Of a stretch of DNA of 64,000 nucleotides, positions 12,330 through 23,300 are shown one piece after another. The notes under the pieces are model-generated. The model had not been told where the DNA came from, ran no database searches, and was given only the letters and a program-made list of their open reading frames with translations. A program made the position numbers and the translations under genes. The number at the start of each line of letters is the position of its first letter. Positions within the stretch are counted from its first letter, which is position 1. The stretch covers positions 38,770,527 to 38,834,526 of the forward strand of contig OX485808.1 of NCBI GenBank assembly GCA_950295325.1, written 5' to 3'. Origin of the DNA: Polytrichum commune. Taxonomy: Eukaryota; Streptophyta; Polytrichopsida; Polytrichales; Polytrichaceae.

Positions 12330-12662
12330 ATGGATCATTGCTATCCCATGTTACCACCGCCCCCGGTGAAGGACAATTGGTTTGGGTACTTGAAGTTCAC
12401 ACTTGCGATAATGTCCGGGTGCAAGTGGGCAAATTACAAGTACATCATCTACTTGTCGGAGGAGGACGGGGAAGGCTATTGGTGGAGCATGAAACCAGCT
12501 CCTCCTCCTCCGCCAGAGGAGGCTAAGCCCCCTACCCTTGATAATTGCCCCCCAAAAGTAGAAGAAAAACCAAAACCACCTGAGCCACCTCCTCCCCCAC
12601 CTGAAGAAGAGAAACCTAAAAAAAAAGGCAAGCTAAATCCTATGCATCAAGAGTGTTCTTGA
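12330..12662 (+). CDS. Hypothetical small proline-rich protein 1
   Basis: A 110-residue frame from ATG to TGA that I cannot assign to a family. The first 55 residues are mixed composition and rich in Trp/Tyr (NWFGYLKF, CKWANYKYIIYL, GYWWSM). The second half alternates polyproline and charged residues: PAPPPPPEEA, EEKPKPPEPPPPPP, then EEEKPKKKGKL. There is no signal peptide or membrane span. A second proline-rich frame lies 500 bp downstream on the same strand (13165-13509), also ending in a polyproline plus basic block, so the two could be exons or remnants of one gene; I found no in-phase splice joining them. Composition bias may simply have kept the frame open. Treat as a candidate. Confidence 0.35.
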   Translation: MDHCYPMLPPPPVKDNWFGYLKFTLAIMSGCKWANYKYIIYLSEEDGEGYWWSMKPAPPPPPEEAKPPTLDNCPPKVEEKPKPPEPPPPPPEEEKPKKKGKLNPMHQECS

Positions 12663-13164
12663 TGTTTAGGTAATCAAATTGTCTCATTGTCAATCAAATT
12701 TGTTGGCATCTTGGTCCACCAATGAAAAGACGTGCAAGATCCCCTCAATTTAACTTAAGGGGAAGGTTTCTTGACTGCTTGTTGGCAAACATAACATCTT
12801 CACGTCGATGTTTTGGAGTCGATAAGAAGATAGTTGGCATTTTGTAGAAGAGGTTGCCACCAAATAGAGTTGGGCTTTGGTGGACATGAACTGAGGTTGT
12901 AAACAAAATACGCGTGTTGTTGTTTTTGAGTGATGTTTTGAAGATAAACGGAGGGTAGCGTTGGCTTCATGTGGAAGCAATCATGATTGAAGAGTGTTTC
13001 CACCCACATGCTATTTTTCCTTTTCAAAGGGGCAGTAGGGAGAGAGAGAGGGGGGGGGGGGTCTTGTCAAAATATATACATGTCTTTTTGTATAGTACAA
13101 AATCATTTGCCAACATAGAACCAAATATTTTGGAGAGAGCTTGCTTTTGTCATTCAAGTGCGGT
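12663..13164. other. Spacer between the two proline-rich ORFs
   Basis: Contains a (GA)n tract followed by a run of 12 G at about 13040-13061. No gene seen. If the two ORFs are one gene, this would be intronic. Confidence 0.4.
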
Positions 13165-13509
13165 ATGCTAAAGTTGGGTGAGATGGATCTACCAATAGGT
13201 AAGATGGATGAACCTATACCTCCCAAAGATAGTGAAGTGGATCACTTTTGTTTCTACACCAGTAGAGCCCCCCTCCCCACCTCCGCTAGCATAATGATCA
13301 TTGACCCGCTAAGCATAAGCAAGAAGAAGGTGCATGCGGAGTTGAATTTCCGTCGTTGGAAGCACGGCAAACCGCCCAAAAATATTCTCCTCACCCCAAG
13401 CAGAAACTATCTTAACTATCGGTTCCGTGATGTGGAGTTTTATGTGCCTCCGCCTCCGCCCCCGCCCAAACGCCCACGAAGGGTCCGTCCTAAATTCACT
13501 CTGGATTGA
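13165..13509 (+). CDS. Hypothetical small proline-rich protein 2
   Basis: A 114-residue frame from ATG at 13165 to TGA; the frame stays open further upstream to 13141 without another ATG. N-terminal part: short KMDEPIPPKDSEVDHFCFYT region. Middle: a basic segment (KKKVHAELNFRRWKHGKPPKN). C-terminus: YVPPPPPPPKRPRRVRPKF, a polyproline run followed by an Arg/Lys-rich tail that could act as a nuclear-localisation or nucleic-acid binding patch. I do not recognise the family. Same strand and similar design as the frame at 12330. No transposase or polyprotein motif is visible. Expression evidence would decide whether it is a gene. Confidence 0.38.
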   Translation: MLKLGEMDLPIGKMDEPIPPKDSEVDHFCFYTSRAPLPTSASIMIIDPLSISKKKVHAELNFRRWKHGKPPKNILLTPSRNYLNYRFRDVEFYVPPPPPPPKRPRRVRPKFTLD

Positions 13510-13945
13510 GGGGAACAAAGGATAGATCTTCACATTTTGTAATGGCTGATCTCCAAATATGAATTTTTTTGAAATCTTACGAGGAATGAAGATTTAACCA
13601 GAACATGAGAAAATAGGGTCTTGAAATTCAATCGAATTTTGGCTATGTAATAATGCAAGTACTTATGGGACAATTCATGTGTTTTATGAATATTCTTGAA
13701 ATATGTCTAGTATATTCTCGTCAAATTTACAAATATCATAAAATATTTATGTTAATTGTTCACAAAATATTTAAAACAATTTACTCCTCTAGATTCTATT
13801 CCACCCTATTTGTGTTTATCACGTGATCCTTAATGTCTTACAAAAAGTGACCTCTTTGGGTCTTCAAAACTTGAGTCATATAGTTGCATCCATATTCTAC
13901 TATGACAATCCTCACTTGAGACACCATATTTCTTCGAACTAAACA
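13510..13945. other. Intergenic, A+T-rich, nothing recognised
   Basis: Low-complexity A+T-rich DNA with no gene. Confidence 0.5.
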
Positions 13946-14288
13946 AAGAAAACGGTAGAACCGTGAGGCTGTGACCTTTACTATGAAAGACTAATTGTAG
14001 TTGTCCACTTTGCTCATGCCAATCCATGGTTATTTACTATACCAAACCTTTCTTGGATTTTGTGCACCTTCTCAAATGCGGGTCAAGGATTGAAGCTACT
14101 CATTTATCACCCGAAAATTTTAAAATAAATAATCAAGAACTGCCAAAATAACTATAATTAACTAGATTTCTTTCAATGCATTTTAGGGAGCAATTATAGC
14201 TCTCTCTCTCTCTCTCTCTAAACTATAGTTAACATTCACATTAAATAAAATGGACCAAAAATAACAAGAACAAGTAACGTCCAAGTGT
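13946..14288 (+). repeat. Dispersed repeat, direct copy of 63646-64000
   Basis: About 340 bp that matches the last 355 bp of the window at roughly 90 percent identity by eye, in the same orientation. Both start at AAGAAAACGGTAGAACCGTG and run through GTTGTCCACTTTGCTCATGC to AACAAGTAACGTCCAAGTGT. At the one clear difference this copy carries (CT)n at 14201-14219 where the other has (AT)n(AG)n. The right border is unknown because the second copy runs off the window. Confidence 0.85.
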
Positions 14289-14744
14289 GAACGCAAAGTG
14301 GTTAGGAAATTTGCTCTTGAAACGAAGAAGTTGATGCATAGTCTCTATCCTACAGACAAAGCCAACAAATATTCCTAATAGAGGATGTCCCAAACTTTCT
14401 CAAACTTTGTGTGGAACTAAGGTACTAGGAAAGTACGCATGTGGGAAAAGCATGCTTTATACTCAAACTCTATCAACACATATCAACCCACGACATTCTT
14501 AATCTACACACATAAAATATGCTTGACACACACATACTTTCAAGTTGTCTATGGATTAATAACGCATATTAAGCGTACGGGTTACCCTAGTCCCCCATTG
14601 AAATATGTATGGGGAGCTCCAAAAGCATCAAGGTGTTGATCTAGGATGGTGGCGGTCTCCCTATAGAGTTATGTCCAATGACTTACCTTGGATGTCTTAG
14701 GGCTTGGGTGATAGCCACCCCAAACCAACCAATAGCTATGACGG
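14289..14744. other. Intergenic, may continue the 13.9-kb repeat
   Basis: No gene seen. The 13946 repeat probably extends into this stretch, because its partner is cut by the window end. Confidence 0.4.
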
Positions 14745-15115
14745 AAGATTAAGGTAGATGGGTCTTAAATGGTTACATTTTCCAACTAGCTCATTTCTCA
14801 TAGGATTTGAAATACGCAATTAGCATGATAGTGTTAACAAATCCAAATTGAGGCCGTAGCTACTTCCTTCATAAATTTGGAGCTCACATGAATATCATAT
14901 TTATGGTGAAAGTGAAGATTCTTGTGTTCATTAAATGATCATATAGATTCCCCCTCCCCCTCCCCCCAATTATGACAATTGTTGAGCTTAGAATGCTTAT
15001 CATATATTTAACACGTAGTGCAATCTCTTTTAAACACATGTAACTTGGGTATCTGTTCTTGGAGCCACACCGAACTACATACCCACTTGAGTACATGTGT
15101 TTCAATAACAAAAAT
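14745..15115 (-). mobile_element. Dispersed repeat family A, copy 2 (uninterrupted)
   Basis: Reverse-complement copy of the family described at 10371. On the minus strand it reads GGTGTGGCTCCAAGAACAG, AAAAGAGATTGCACTACGTG, CTCAACAATTGTCATAATT, a G-rich tract, ATATGATCATTTAATGAACAC, AAGAATCTTCACTTT, GATTTGGATTTG and AACCATTTAAGACCCATC. It carries no insertion and so serves as the empty-site reference for the insertions at 10495 and 32870. Confidence 0.75.
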
Positions 15116-16181
15116 GTATTTGAATAAGGGTTGCCTACCTTAACCCCTAAGCATCTAACATGCTTAGACTAGACCTCTCCAAGTAGAAAAATAGCTTATT
15201 TGAATGTCAAAATTAGCTTCTCATGTCAAAATTGACCCTATTTAGAAGCAACCCATTCTTCAAGTGCACTATTTGAATAAGTCAAACACTTTGATGTGAT
15301 TGAAGATTTGAGTTCAAATAAATAGCATGAGTGTCCTTGGATGTAAATACACACATTGTATTTGGATCATCAGTGTCTAGTGTGAGTATATTTTTATTTC
15401 CTCCTTGACATAAGACAATGTATTTATAGTATTTCAAACACATACATAAATAAAATTGACTTAAGAACTTGGTGAAGCTTGTATAAATTGTTTGAATGGC
15501 CGTGTATTGAGACCCCACGTCCTTTAAGAGTTGATACAAATCATGCACATGGCTTGGTATATTTTTGTCGCAAAGGGATGAGCCGAGCGCACGCACCCTA
15601 AAGTGCGGTGATTGGTAGTGACTTCAATGCTATACTTTCATGAGCACCACAATAGGCAATGGTAGCATTTGTGACTTGTGGAGGGCGGCAAGCAACTTAG
15701 TTTCATCATTGTGGGTCCACTTTGCTTGTTCGTTATGTGGTGTGTCCTCCTTTCTTAGATGTACGGTGGTCTTGGATGTTGGTAGGGTAGGTGGTTGTGG
15801 CTCTTTCTATTTGCAAATTGCCTCACTCACATCTGAATTAATCTTGCTGAAAAGTCAGTAATAAGATGATTTAAATAAGATGATAGTCGCTAACTTGGGT
15901 AGGCGACGCCAACGATCTTTGGACTCCTACTTCAAGAATTCTTGAGAACATTTGTTTTTGTTTGGAGTTATAAATTCTTGTTTCATACCACCTATATTGC
16001 TTAAACTCATTGTATATATTTTGAAGCTCATATTACTTATGTTTTCATATCCCCTCAATAATACGACAACTTTACGCCATTTGTCATATTAAGAAGAAGA
16101 CAACACCTCGATAATACGACTATTTTTGTGTTTCCCATGGGATTGGGGGTTATTAGGGCGTGACCACACATTGTACATTAA
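15116..16181. other. Intergenic DNA, nothing recognised
   Basis: No gene or clear repeat border seen. Confidence 0.5.
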
Positions 16182-16981
16182 GAGCGTCCCCATGGTGAGC
16201 CATCAATGGGCGCCAAACTTGTAGGGACAAGATCTCCGGGGAGGCCACAAATCGGTGTTCAAGATTGAAGTCTTCAATGCCCTTCAATCACGATTTGGCC
16301 CTTCAAAATATACCTCTCTCATTTCAACCCTTCAAAACACAAGCCCAAATTGAAAATGAAAACATCACTTGAAGTCCTCAATATAATACTCCCGCCACAA
16401 GAACCAACAAGCGTAGGGCATTGTCACTACAAGGAGTAGAGTAAGATGGTTGATTCTTAATTCTTCACATTGTATTGGAAACATGTACCATATAAGTCAT
16501 GCACAAGTATAATAAAAAAATTATGTATTTCACTTCTATATTCTTGGATCGACGGCTTGGATTTGAACCACTCCTTCAACTGAAGGACTGAAATATTGAG
16601 AGCCCTTCAAAATGAAAATCATATGAGGGCTTCAATCTTGAACACTGCCACAAATGATGGCAAGCGTGGGACTCCAATGTTATTCACAACGGATGGGTCA
16701 AGTGCCATGGCAATTTTCCTTATGTGGGTCCATACATACACCGGGAGCCTTGACGTCATTAAAATAAAGTAAATGTCACCCATGATTGATTGTTGGCGTT
16801 AATGGAGCGGTCACGGTATAAGGGTCATGATGTGGCATCATTTCTTAGCAATGGACCCACCCAACTTTTAAGCGAGACATGCTACCCATGCGAGTGATTT
16901 GGCGATTGCTATGGAGCCCAATTTTGTGGGATGCCGGTGGCACGCTAGTACGCGTGGGCCCATGGGCCCATGGGGACACTC
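16182..16981. mobile_element. PIF/Harbinger-like MITE, TAA target, with nested hAT-like MITE
   Basis: An 800-bp element flanked by TAA on both sides (16179-16181 and 16982-16984), with termini GAGCGTCCCCATGG and, reversed, GAGTGTCCCCATGG (one mismatch in 14). A 3-bp TWA target duplication is the PIF/Harbinger signature. Removing the nested element at 16253-16647 and one of its target copies leaves about 397 bp, a normal MITE size. Non-coding. Confidence 0.78.
16253..16647. mobile_element. hAT-like MITE nested in the 16182-16981 element
   Basis: A 395-bp element with a perfect 8-bp target duplication CCACAAAT (16245-16252 and 16648-16655). Termini are CGGTGTTCAAGATTGAAG on the left and CAGTGTTCAAGATTGAAG read from the right: 17 of 18 match. 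A CAGTG-type terminus with an 8-bp duplication fits hAT. The CCCTTCAA motif recurs inside. No coding capacity. Confidence 0.88.
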
Positions 16982-19440
16982 TAAAGTTAGGCACACACAT
17001 AAAAGGGTTGTTAAAACATGGTAGAATTCATTACATGTAAGTATACATTACTCCACACGGCAATACTCTACATGAGCAATTTAGGTTGTGGGTCCCATTT
17101 CCCACACGGCTCTATGTAAATAAATAAAAAAGTGAAAGTATGATTTATTCAGTCAAAGAGTATGGATTATTGGTAGTCTTTTTCTATTTGAAGGAATTGA
17201 AACTCTCCCTCAATATGTTGCATGCTTGAATGCGCGCCCGTGGGGGGGGGGGTGTTGAAAATATTAAGGGTCATTTTACACACGTGACCAAAGGGCCATG
17301 GAAAACATGTATACAGATGTCGGGTCAAAGTTGGTTGTCTGAAACCATGGCTAAGGAAACTTCACTTATTAGAAAGGACTTGGTCATGGGACACAGTGTA
17401 AAACGGACTAAGACCAAGACGTAGTGTTTTTAACAAATTTTTTTTTTCTAATATATATGGCTAATATAAGACGTTGAGAAAATGGAAGTGACCAAGAACT
17501 TGTTCTTTTTTTGGTTTTTTTGTTGAGACAACTTATTTGGGTTCTCTCGTTGCAGAATTTAGGCGATCACCAAACATTTTCAATCATGGACACGTAGGAT
17601 TCCATGTCACTTTCATGTCATTTTCTCATTCTTTCCCTAGCATGATCATTTTTATTTTTGACGACCATGTGTTAAAGACAATGGGACCACCACTCATTTC
17701 TCAATCAACAAATTTAAAAAAAAAAACGGTGGTCATGGTCACTAGTCACTAGTGTAAACAACTGCTCAAAAGGAAAAACAACGTCCGATGTAGTGATAAA
17801 GAGCATGTTCATGGCCGGTGGTTTATTCCGACTTGTATATTTTGTTATCTCCATGTTTATTGGTAACCCTTTAACTAATATCCAAGTGTTATTGGTTGTA
17901 TTTTGAATGGTACTTTGATGCTTTAGGATTGGTGTTACTAATTGAATCCAAATGAATGATAATTTGAATGATATGGAATGTTTGTTGCTCACATAGTCGA
18001 TTTCGCAATGCTATAGTATTTCATCCACTATTTGGTACTTGATAAAAAAAGATTGTGCCAAAATATATCCTATCTAAACAATTACAAATTAATGTAGGGT
18101 GCTAAAAAATACGTCAAAGTAGATTTTTATTTACAAATAGGGAGGGAAAAAAAGATCGAGAGGTGCATAAATACCCCCCCCATTAAATACCCCATTATCA
18201 CACGTGATTACGAAACATAAGGGGGTGTGATCGCCCCGAGTATATTCCATCCTCATGTACTAGCTCCCACCGTGCCAGGGCCACTTTGAAACTGTATTAG
18301 CAAGACATAACAACATATCCTCACGTCTTCAACTGCCTCTATGAATATGCATCCAATTTGCTCACAGTCCAATATGCATAAGAAGTGTCACCCAAAAAGT
18401 TACCATAATGACATTAAAAACCATACGACACTAATAATCATAGATTAATGTAGTGTTTGGCTCCCCCCCGTTCATTGATCGAAAATGCTCCGTGACCCTA
18501 TAATGAAACATCTAGTTGGGTATTGAGATGTATTTGAGTTTGCACCCACTTGTCCTAGGATAGGAAACACACGACTTTATAGCACTAGATGATAGGGATC
18601 TAAATTGACGTTTCTTAACCTAATTTATTACCTTAATATCGGGGGTTAAATCCCACATTAGCTTAGAATTAAAACCAGGAAACACCGTAGATAAGGATTA
18701 GCAACTTAGGAAGAGATAAGACAGATGTCTCAACTCGTGATATTGGCTGAGATGCCTTTTGGGTGATTAAGTAAAGGTTAGGTTTAGGGTTTACATTAAG
18801 GAGTCTTGGTTCAAGAACTTGGGGTTCAAAACACCCATGAATGTGTCTTCCATTTGAACTCAAGGCTGGACCTAAGCTTGAAGGCTGGTTTTTCAAATTA
18901 ATGAGTGTTATTTCCAGGAGTGGGGGATTAATGAGATTGTGCAGAAAAATGATGCTATAATAATGTCATGTTATTTTTCTTACATGGGACCTGGATTCTA
19001 GTGTAAATTTCTAGGACCAAAAATCTACTCTCAACCAATAAGATTGTTCGATTTTGTGAAATTATTGTGGTCTTGGGCCCTAATGTGAAATGCACCTAAT
19101 GCTACTTAGGTGGGTTTACACTAGAGTCCGGGTCCCAAAAACCCGTTTTAATGGACCTAATTTTGGGTATGAAGATTAAACCCAAGCTTGAAGATTGGTT
19201 TCTCAAACATGAAGGAATGTTTTCTTGAACTGCGAATGTCAAGATTTGATGGGAAAGTGATGCCACATGAATGCCACTTTCGTTTTCTCATACCTTGGAG
19301 TGGGACTAGATTTTGCTCTCGACCAATAAGATCACTTGATTTTGGAGTTTCTTTGGTCTTGGACCCTAATGTAAGCCCACCCTAACTTAAGTAACTTGCA
19401 ACGTTTCTTACTTGCAAGGACCAACTGTTGGGGTTCAAAT
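16982..19440. other. Intergenic DNA with two transposon-end fragments
   Basis: No gene seen. At 18172-18240 there is a right end ending GATCGCCCCGAG that matches the CTCGGGG-terminus MITEs; I found no matching left end. At about 18370-18440 AAGAAGTGTCA...AGTTACCATAATGACATTAAA...GACACTA matches the right end of the 9165-9532 MITE. A run of 11 G lies at 17242-17252. Two similar passages (about 18780-19070 and 19140-19385: AACCCAAGCTTGAAG, TCTCAACCAATAAGAT, GGTCTTGGGCCCTAATGT) indicate an old duplication upstream of the Ppx gene. Confidence 0.5.
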
Positions 19441-20341
19441 TGGAAATAAGCAAATATATAAAGCTTGCCTTGTGCCAACTCAGCCAATACGGTCATGAGA
19501 GTCAATCCGAGCCCGCCACGTAGCACCCGCGCTCTTGCTTCTCTCTCTGTCTCTCCCCCTCCTTACGAGGAGAATCGCTCGCAAAAGAAAGAATCCAGAA
19601 TTGGGAGTGAGCGCGGCCGATTGTGTGCGTGTTGGGGCAGCGCAGGTGCCAGGTCGGAGTTATTGCAATTGCAGGACCGAATCCCAAATTGGCAAGGAAT
19701 AAACAATAAAAGAAAACGCTTCGGCAAACTGGGTGGCCAAGGGAATCTGCACTTGTAGCTTGGGATCTGTGAGGGCTGGCCTTTGTATCTATCTCGTGGG
19801 CGACCCTGTTGGAGTTGGGATTGTTGGGATTCGCTTCCACTGGGTTCCATCTTATCTTGCACCCTTTTGGGTCTCGCTCGCTAACCCCCTCTTTGTTGGG
19901 TTTGATTTGGTTACATCACCCGACTGACTGACCGACGGCCGGAATTTGCATGAGGCGGAGGATTCTTGGCATTCTCAATCTGCAAATTCGGAGTTCTCGA
20001 CATAACTTGGCTGGAATAACTCTCCTAGGTCCCTCATCTTCTTGCTGTGAAAGTCATAATCTCACGAAGTTGTGTGGGCGTTTGGTGAGATTGGCAATTC
20101 GATTGGGTTTTGGGTTTCAGAAGGAAGAGAAGGGCTACATACGTGTGTCTGCGGAATTGAGTGTGCACTTGCGAGAGCGAGAGCGAGGGAGAGTGCGGAA
20201 AATGGTGATGGTGGTGGAAGCAATTTTGGTGTCGGCTGCAGCAGGGTTGGGGTTGGGGGCGAGCTGATACTCGCCATTGCCATTGCAGGGTTTTGGTGGT
20301 GCTTTGTGTGGGGCGGGAGAGGGAGGGAGCGTTGGACCGCC
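19441..20341 (+). promoter_or_regulatory. Putative promoter and long leader of the Ppx/GppA gene
   Basis: G+C content rises sharply here compared with the DNA upstream. A pyrimidine-rich block CTTCTCTCTCTGTCTCTCCCCCTCC at 19538-19562 resembles plant core-promoter/leader Y-patches. Several overlapping short frames on both strands reflect the composition rather than genes. A strong splice donor GCT|GTGAGT at 20371/20372 ends what is probably the first exon. The start site itself cannot be read. Confidence 0.5.
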
Positions 20342-23300
20342 ATGCTTTCCACTGGGAGCTTCCTGCATGCTGTGAGTACCTTTGTCTCTTCTCTTCTCTT
20401 GCATTGCGCCCTATCCCTCCCCCGAGATATCTTAAAAGCTTCAGGAAACTCTCAATCCTGCTAATGATTGAGCATGTGGACGTAGCGTACTGTAATAATT
20501 GTTCTGTCTCTAAAGGAATTTATATGTTTTGACATTGCTCCATCAGGTGGGTAGTAAAAGATTGAGCATCTGGGCATAGTGTACTGTCACAATTCCTCTG
20601 TTCCGAAGAGGATTTCTCTGTGTTTGCATTTTTTTCCATTAGGTAGCAATGAAATTGAGCTTCTTGACGTAGCTTACTGTCACAAATCCTCTCCTTCGAA
20701 AAGAATTGCTCTGCGTTTGCATTTGTTCCACTAGGTAACACCTGGACATAGCACACTGTCACAATTCCTCTGTTTCGAAGACATTTGCTGTGTGTTGGCA
20801 TTTGTTCCACTGGGTAGCAAAAGGTCGACTATCTGGACATTTTATGCTGGCACAATTTTTCTGTTTTAAGAGAATTTCTCTGTGTTTGCATTTGTTCTAT
20901 TAGGTAGCAAATGATTGAGCATCTGGACATAGCAGACTGTCATATTTCTTCTTTTTCAAAGAGAATTGCTCTGTATTTGTATTCGTTCCATTAGGTAGCA
21001 AAAGATTGGGAGTCTGGACATAGCATAATGTCACAATTCTTGACTTTCGAAGTGAATTGCTTTGCTTTTGCATGTGTTCCATTGGGTAGCATATGATCGA
21101 GTATCTTGACATACCATACTTGTCACAATTCCTTTGAATTTATGAGAATTGCTGTGGTTTTGCATTTGTAAGGCATTTTGGAGGTTATTGATGTGGAAGT
21201 CCCCCTCGCTTGAAGAATTCTGCGACTTTCATCCTCTATTGGTGTTTCTGGGTTGTGTGAACCCTGATGAAAGTCTTGGATCACAATTCCTGTCTGTAAG
21301 TCGTGTCAGGATCTGCATACATTCAAATTTAGGGGCAATGGCTTTGTTGCCATGAAGGTTAGAGAGAGCGGGTTGAACTATGTTTAATTGCAAGTTGTGA
21401 TGGGTCCATTGAAGTCCACTGATGTTTGTAGGAGGGTTTATCATGAGGGGAATGTATGATTTGGTTACTGTCCACTTGTGAGGGATTGAAGAGAATCAGA
21501 AAAGAATTCAAGTCCAGAAAGGATACATATGTTGTTGACAGGTGGTTATAGTACTGCAGTAAAATAAAACTACAAACCTGCTGCAAGATAGGTTTGAGTA
21601 AAACTGACTGGCTCTTTGTGGGTTGCGAACAGAGTGAAGTTTTCACCTCCACAACAACCTGTCAATGGCAGAAGGGTGATTTGTATTGGCAACGGCAAAG
21701 AAAGATTCTTGTGGCGAAGATTATAAATTCTAGTTTAGGTTATTGCAGCTCATCTAGGTTGCTTTGTGGTCCGTCAATTAATGTAAACACTTGGATGGAG
21801 ACACCAAGCTTAGGCAACTCGTCACCCTCGGGGTTTGTGAAAACCACTCGAAGAGTGCAAACTCCTCTTGTTGCACAGAATGTAGGACCTGTTGAAGCCG
21901 TAGAAAAAAACTCTGTTACTCACAGCTCAATGACTGAGCCTAATAGGTTTGGATTGGACGACTTTGATGCGGACACCTCATTGCATGACCATCCCTCTGG
22001 CCAAAAGAATGGTGCAAATCTGCTGACAAGGAAGGATGCAAATTCGTCATCGCCTTTTGAAGGTTTGCTTTAATTATACCTTTTTGGCATCAGCTGGTGA
22101 GGGGTGGAGCATTTGACTCATAATTAGTAGTTAGGTTAACATCACTACGTAGTTGCATTGAAGTTACACAGTTATGATGTTGATGAAACACTCAGTAACC
22201 CTTGACTCGCGGTACTCTTATTCATTCTATGATGAAGGAAAGCATGATATGAACCTTGACATGGCCTGATTTCTTTGTTAGGATGCATTCTTGTGTAAGG
22301 ATGAATGGGTGGCTTTATCCCAAGCTCTTAAACCAGGATCCCATGGGGACTCCGAGGTTAAGCCGCCTTAAGGCTGGAATAGTGCTTGGATGGGTGACCT
22401 TCCTAAGCACTTGATTTCTGGTGCACTCTACCACCTATGGTCCACCCAATCATATTGGGGTATCTGGATGAACCAGATATTTTCAACCAACTATGTGGGA
22501 ATCTAGGGGCTTGCCTGTGGGCGGGAATTAGGTGCGGGCTGGTTTGTCTGTGCTCATTCAAGGTGTTCACCTTTGAAAAGAGGCAGTAGTCTTTTGCGAG
22601 GGCTTCTAATTCTCATGACGCTCGTTTTGGGATTACCATAGACTTGGACCAACTTGAAGATGAAGCAAGACCATTATTCACACTGGTGGCAACAACAGAG
22701 TCATTTGTTTCCCCCTATTTTGTGTGTGTGTTGATGAAGAGCATATCTAAATTGCAGGGGAGAAGATGCTGGCGGCTGTGGACATGGGCACAAACTCATT
22801 CCACATGGTGGTTGTGCGAGCTGACAACCAAGGCCGGTTCCAGCTGATTGATACAGGAAAAGAAGATGTTCGACTTGGCAGCGGCAGTCCAGATATGAGT
22901 GTCATCACTCCGGACGCGGAGGAGCGTGCCTTGGCTGCCATGAAGCGCTTTAAAATCTTGGCACAGACTCGAAATGCTGAGATGCGTGTCGTGGCCACTT
23001 CTGCTGTTCGAGAGGCTCGAAACCGACGCACTTTTGTACGAAGAGTACTTGAGATTACAGGTGCTGTATGAGTTTACTGCTTTTGTTGCTTCTAGAGGAG
23101 AAGAGGGAAAATAGGACGATAATGATGATGAGGTGGCATGCTGTTCATTTTAATAGAGTTATCATCTGTAAAATCTTGGGATCAAACTGCAGGTGAGTTA
23201 GCTAAAAGGTGAGTTTGAGAGGGTGTCATTTAAAGTCACCTAAGTTTTCTTAAGGCTTAAACTAACACGCTGAAAGAGTGTTGTTGGGCTTAATAGAACC

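Noticed and set aside
19465-20404. Cluster of overlapping frames on both strands
   Set aside because: They overlap the G+C-rich leader/promoter of the Ppx gene, are mutually exclusive and carry no domain.
22336-22414. Functional 5S rRNA gene
   Set aside because: The first third of 5S is not recognisable, box A is altered, and the non-5S tail recurs at 29.3 kb, so it is part of a mobile element.
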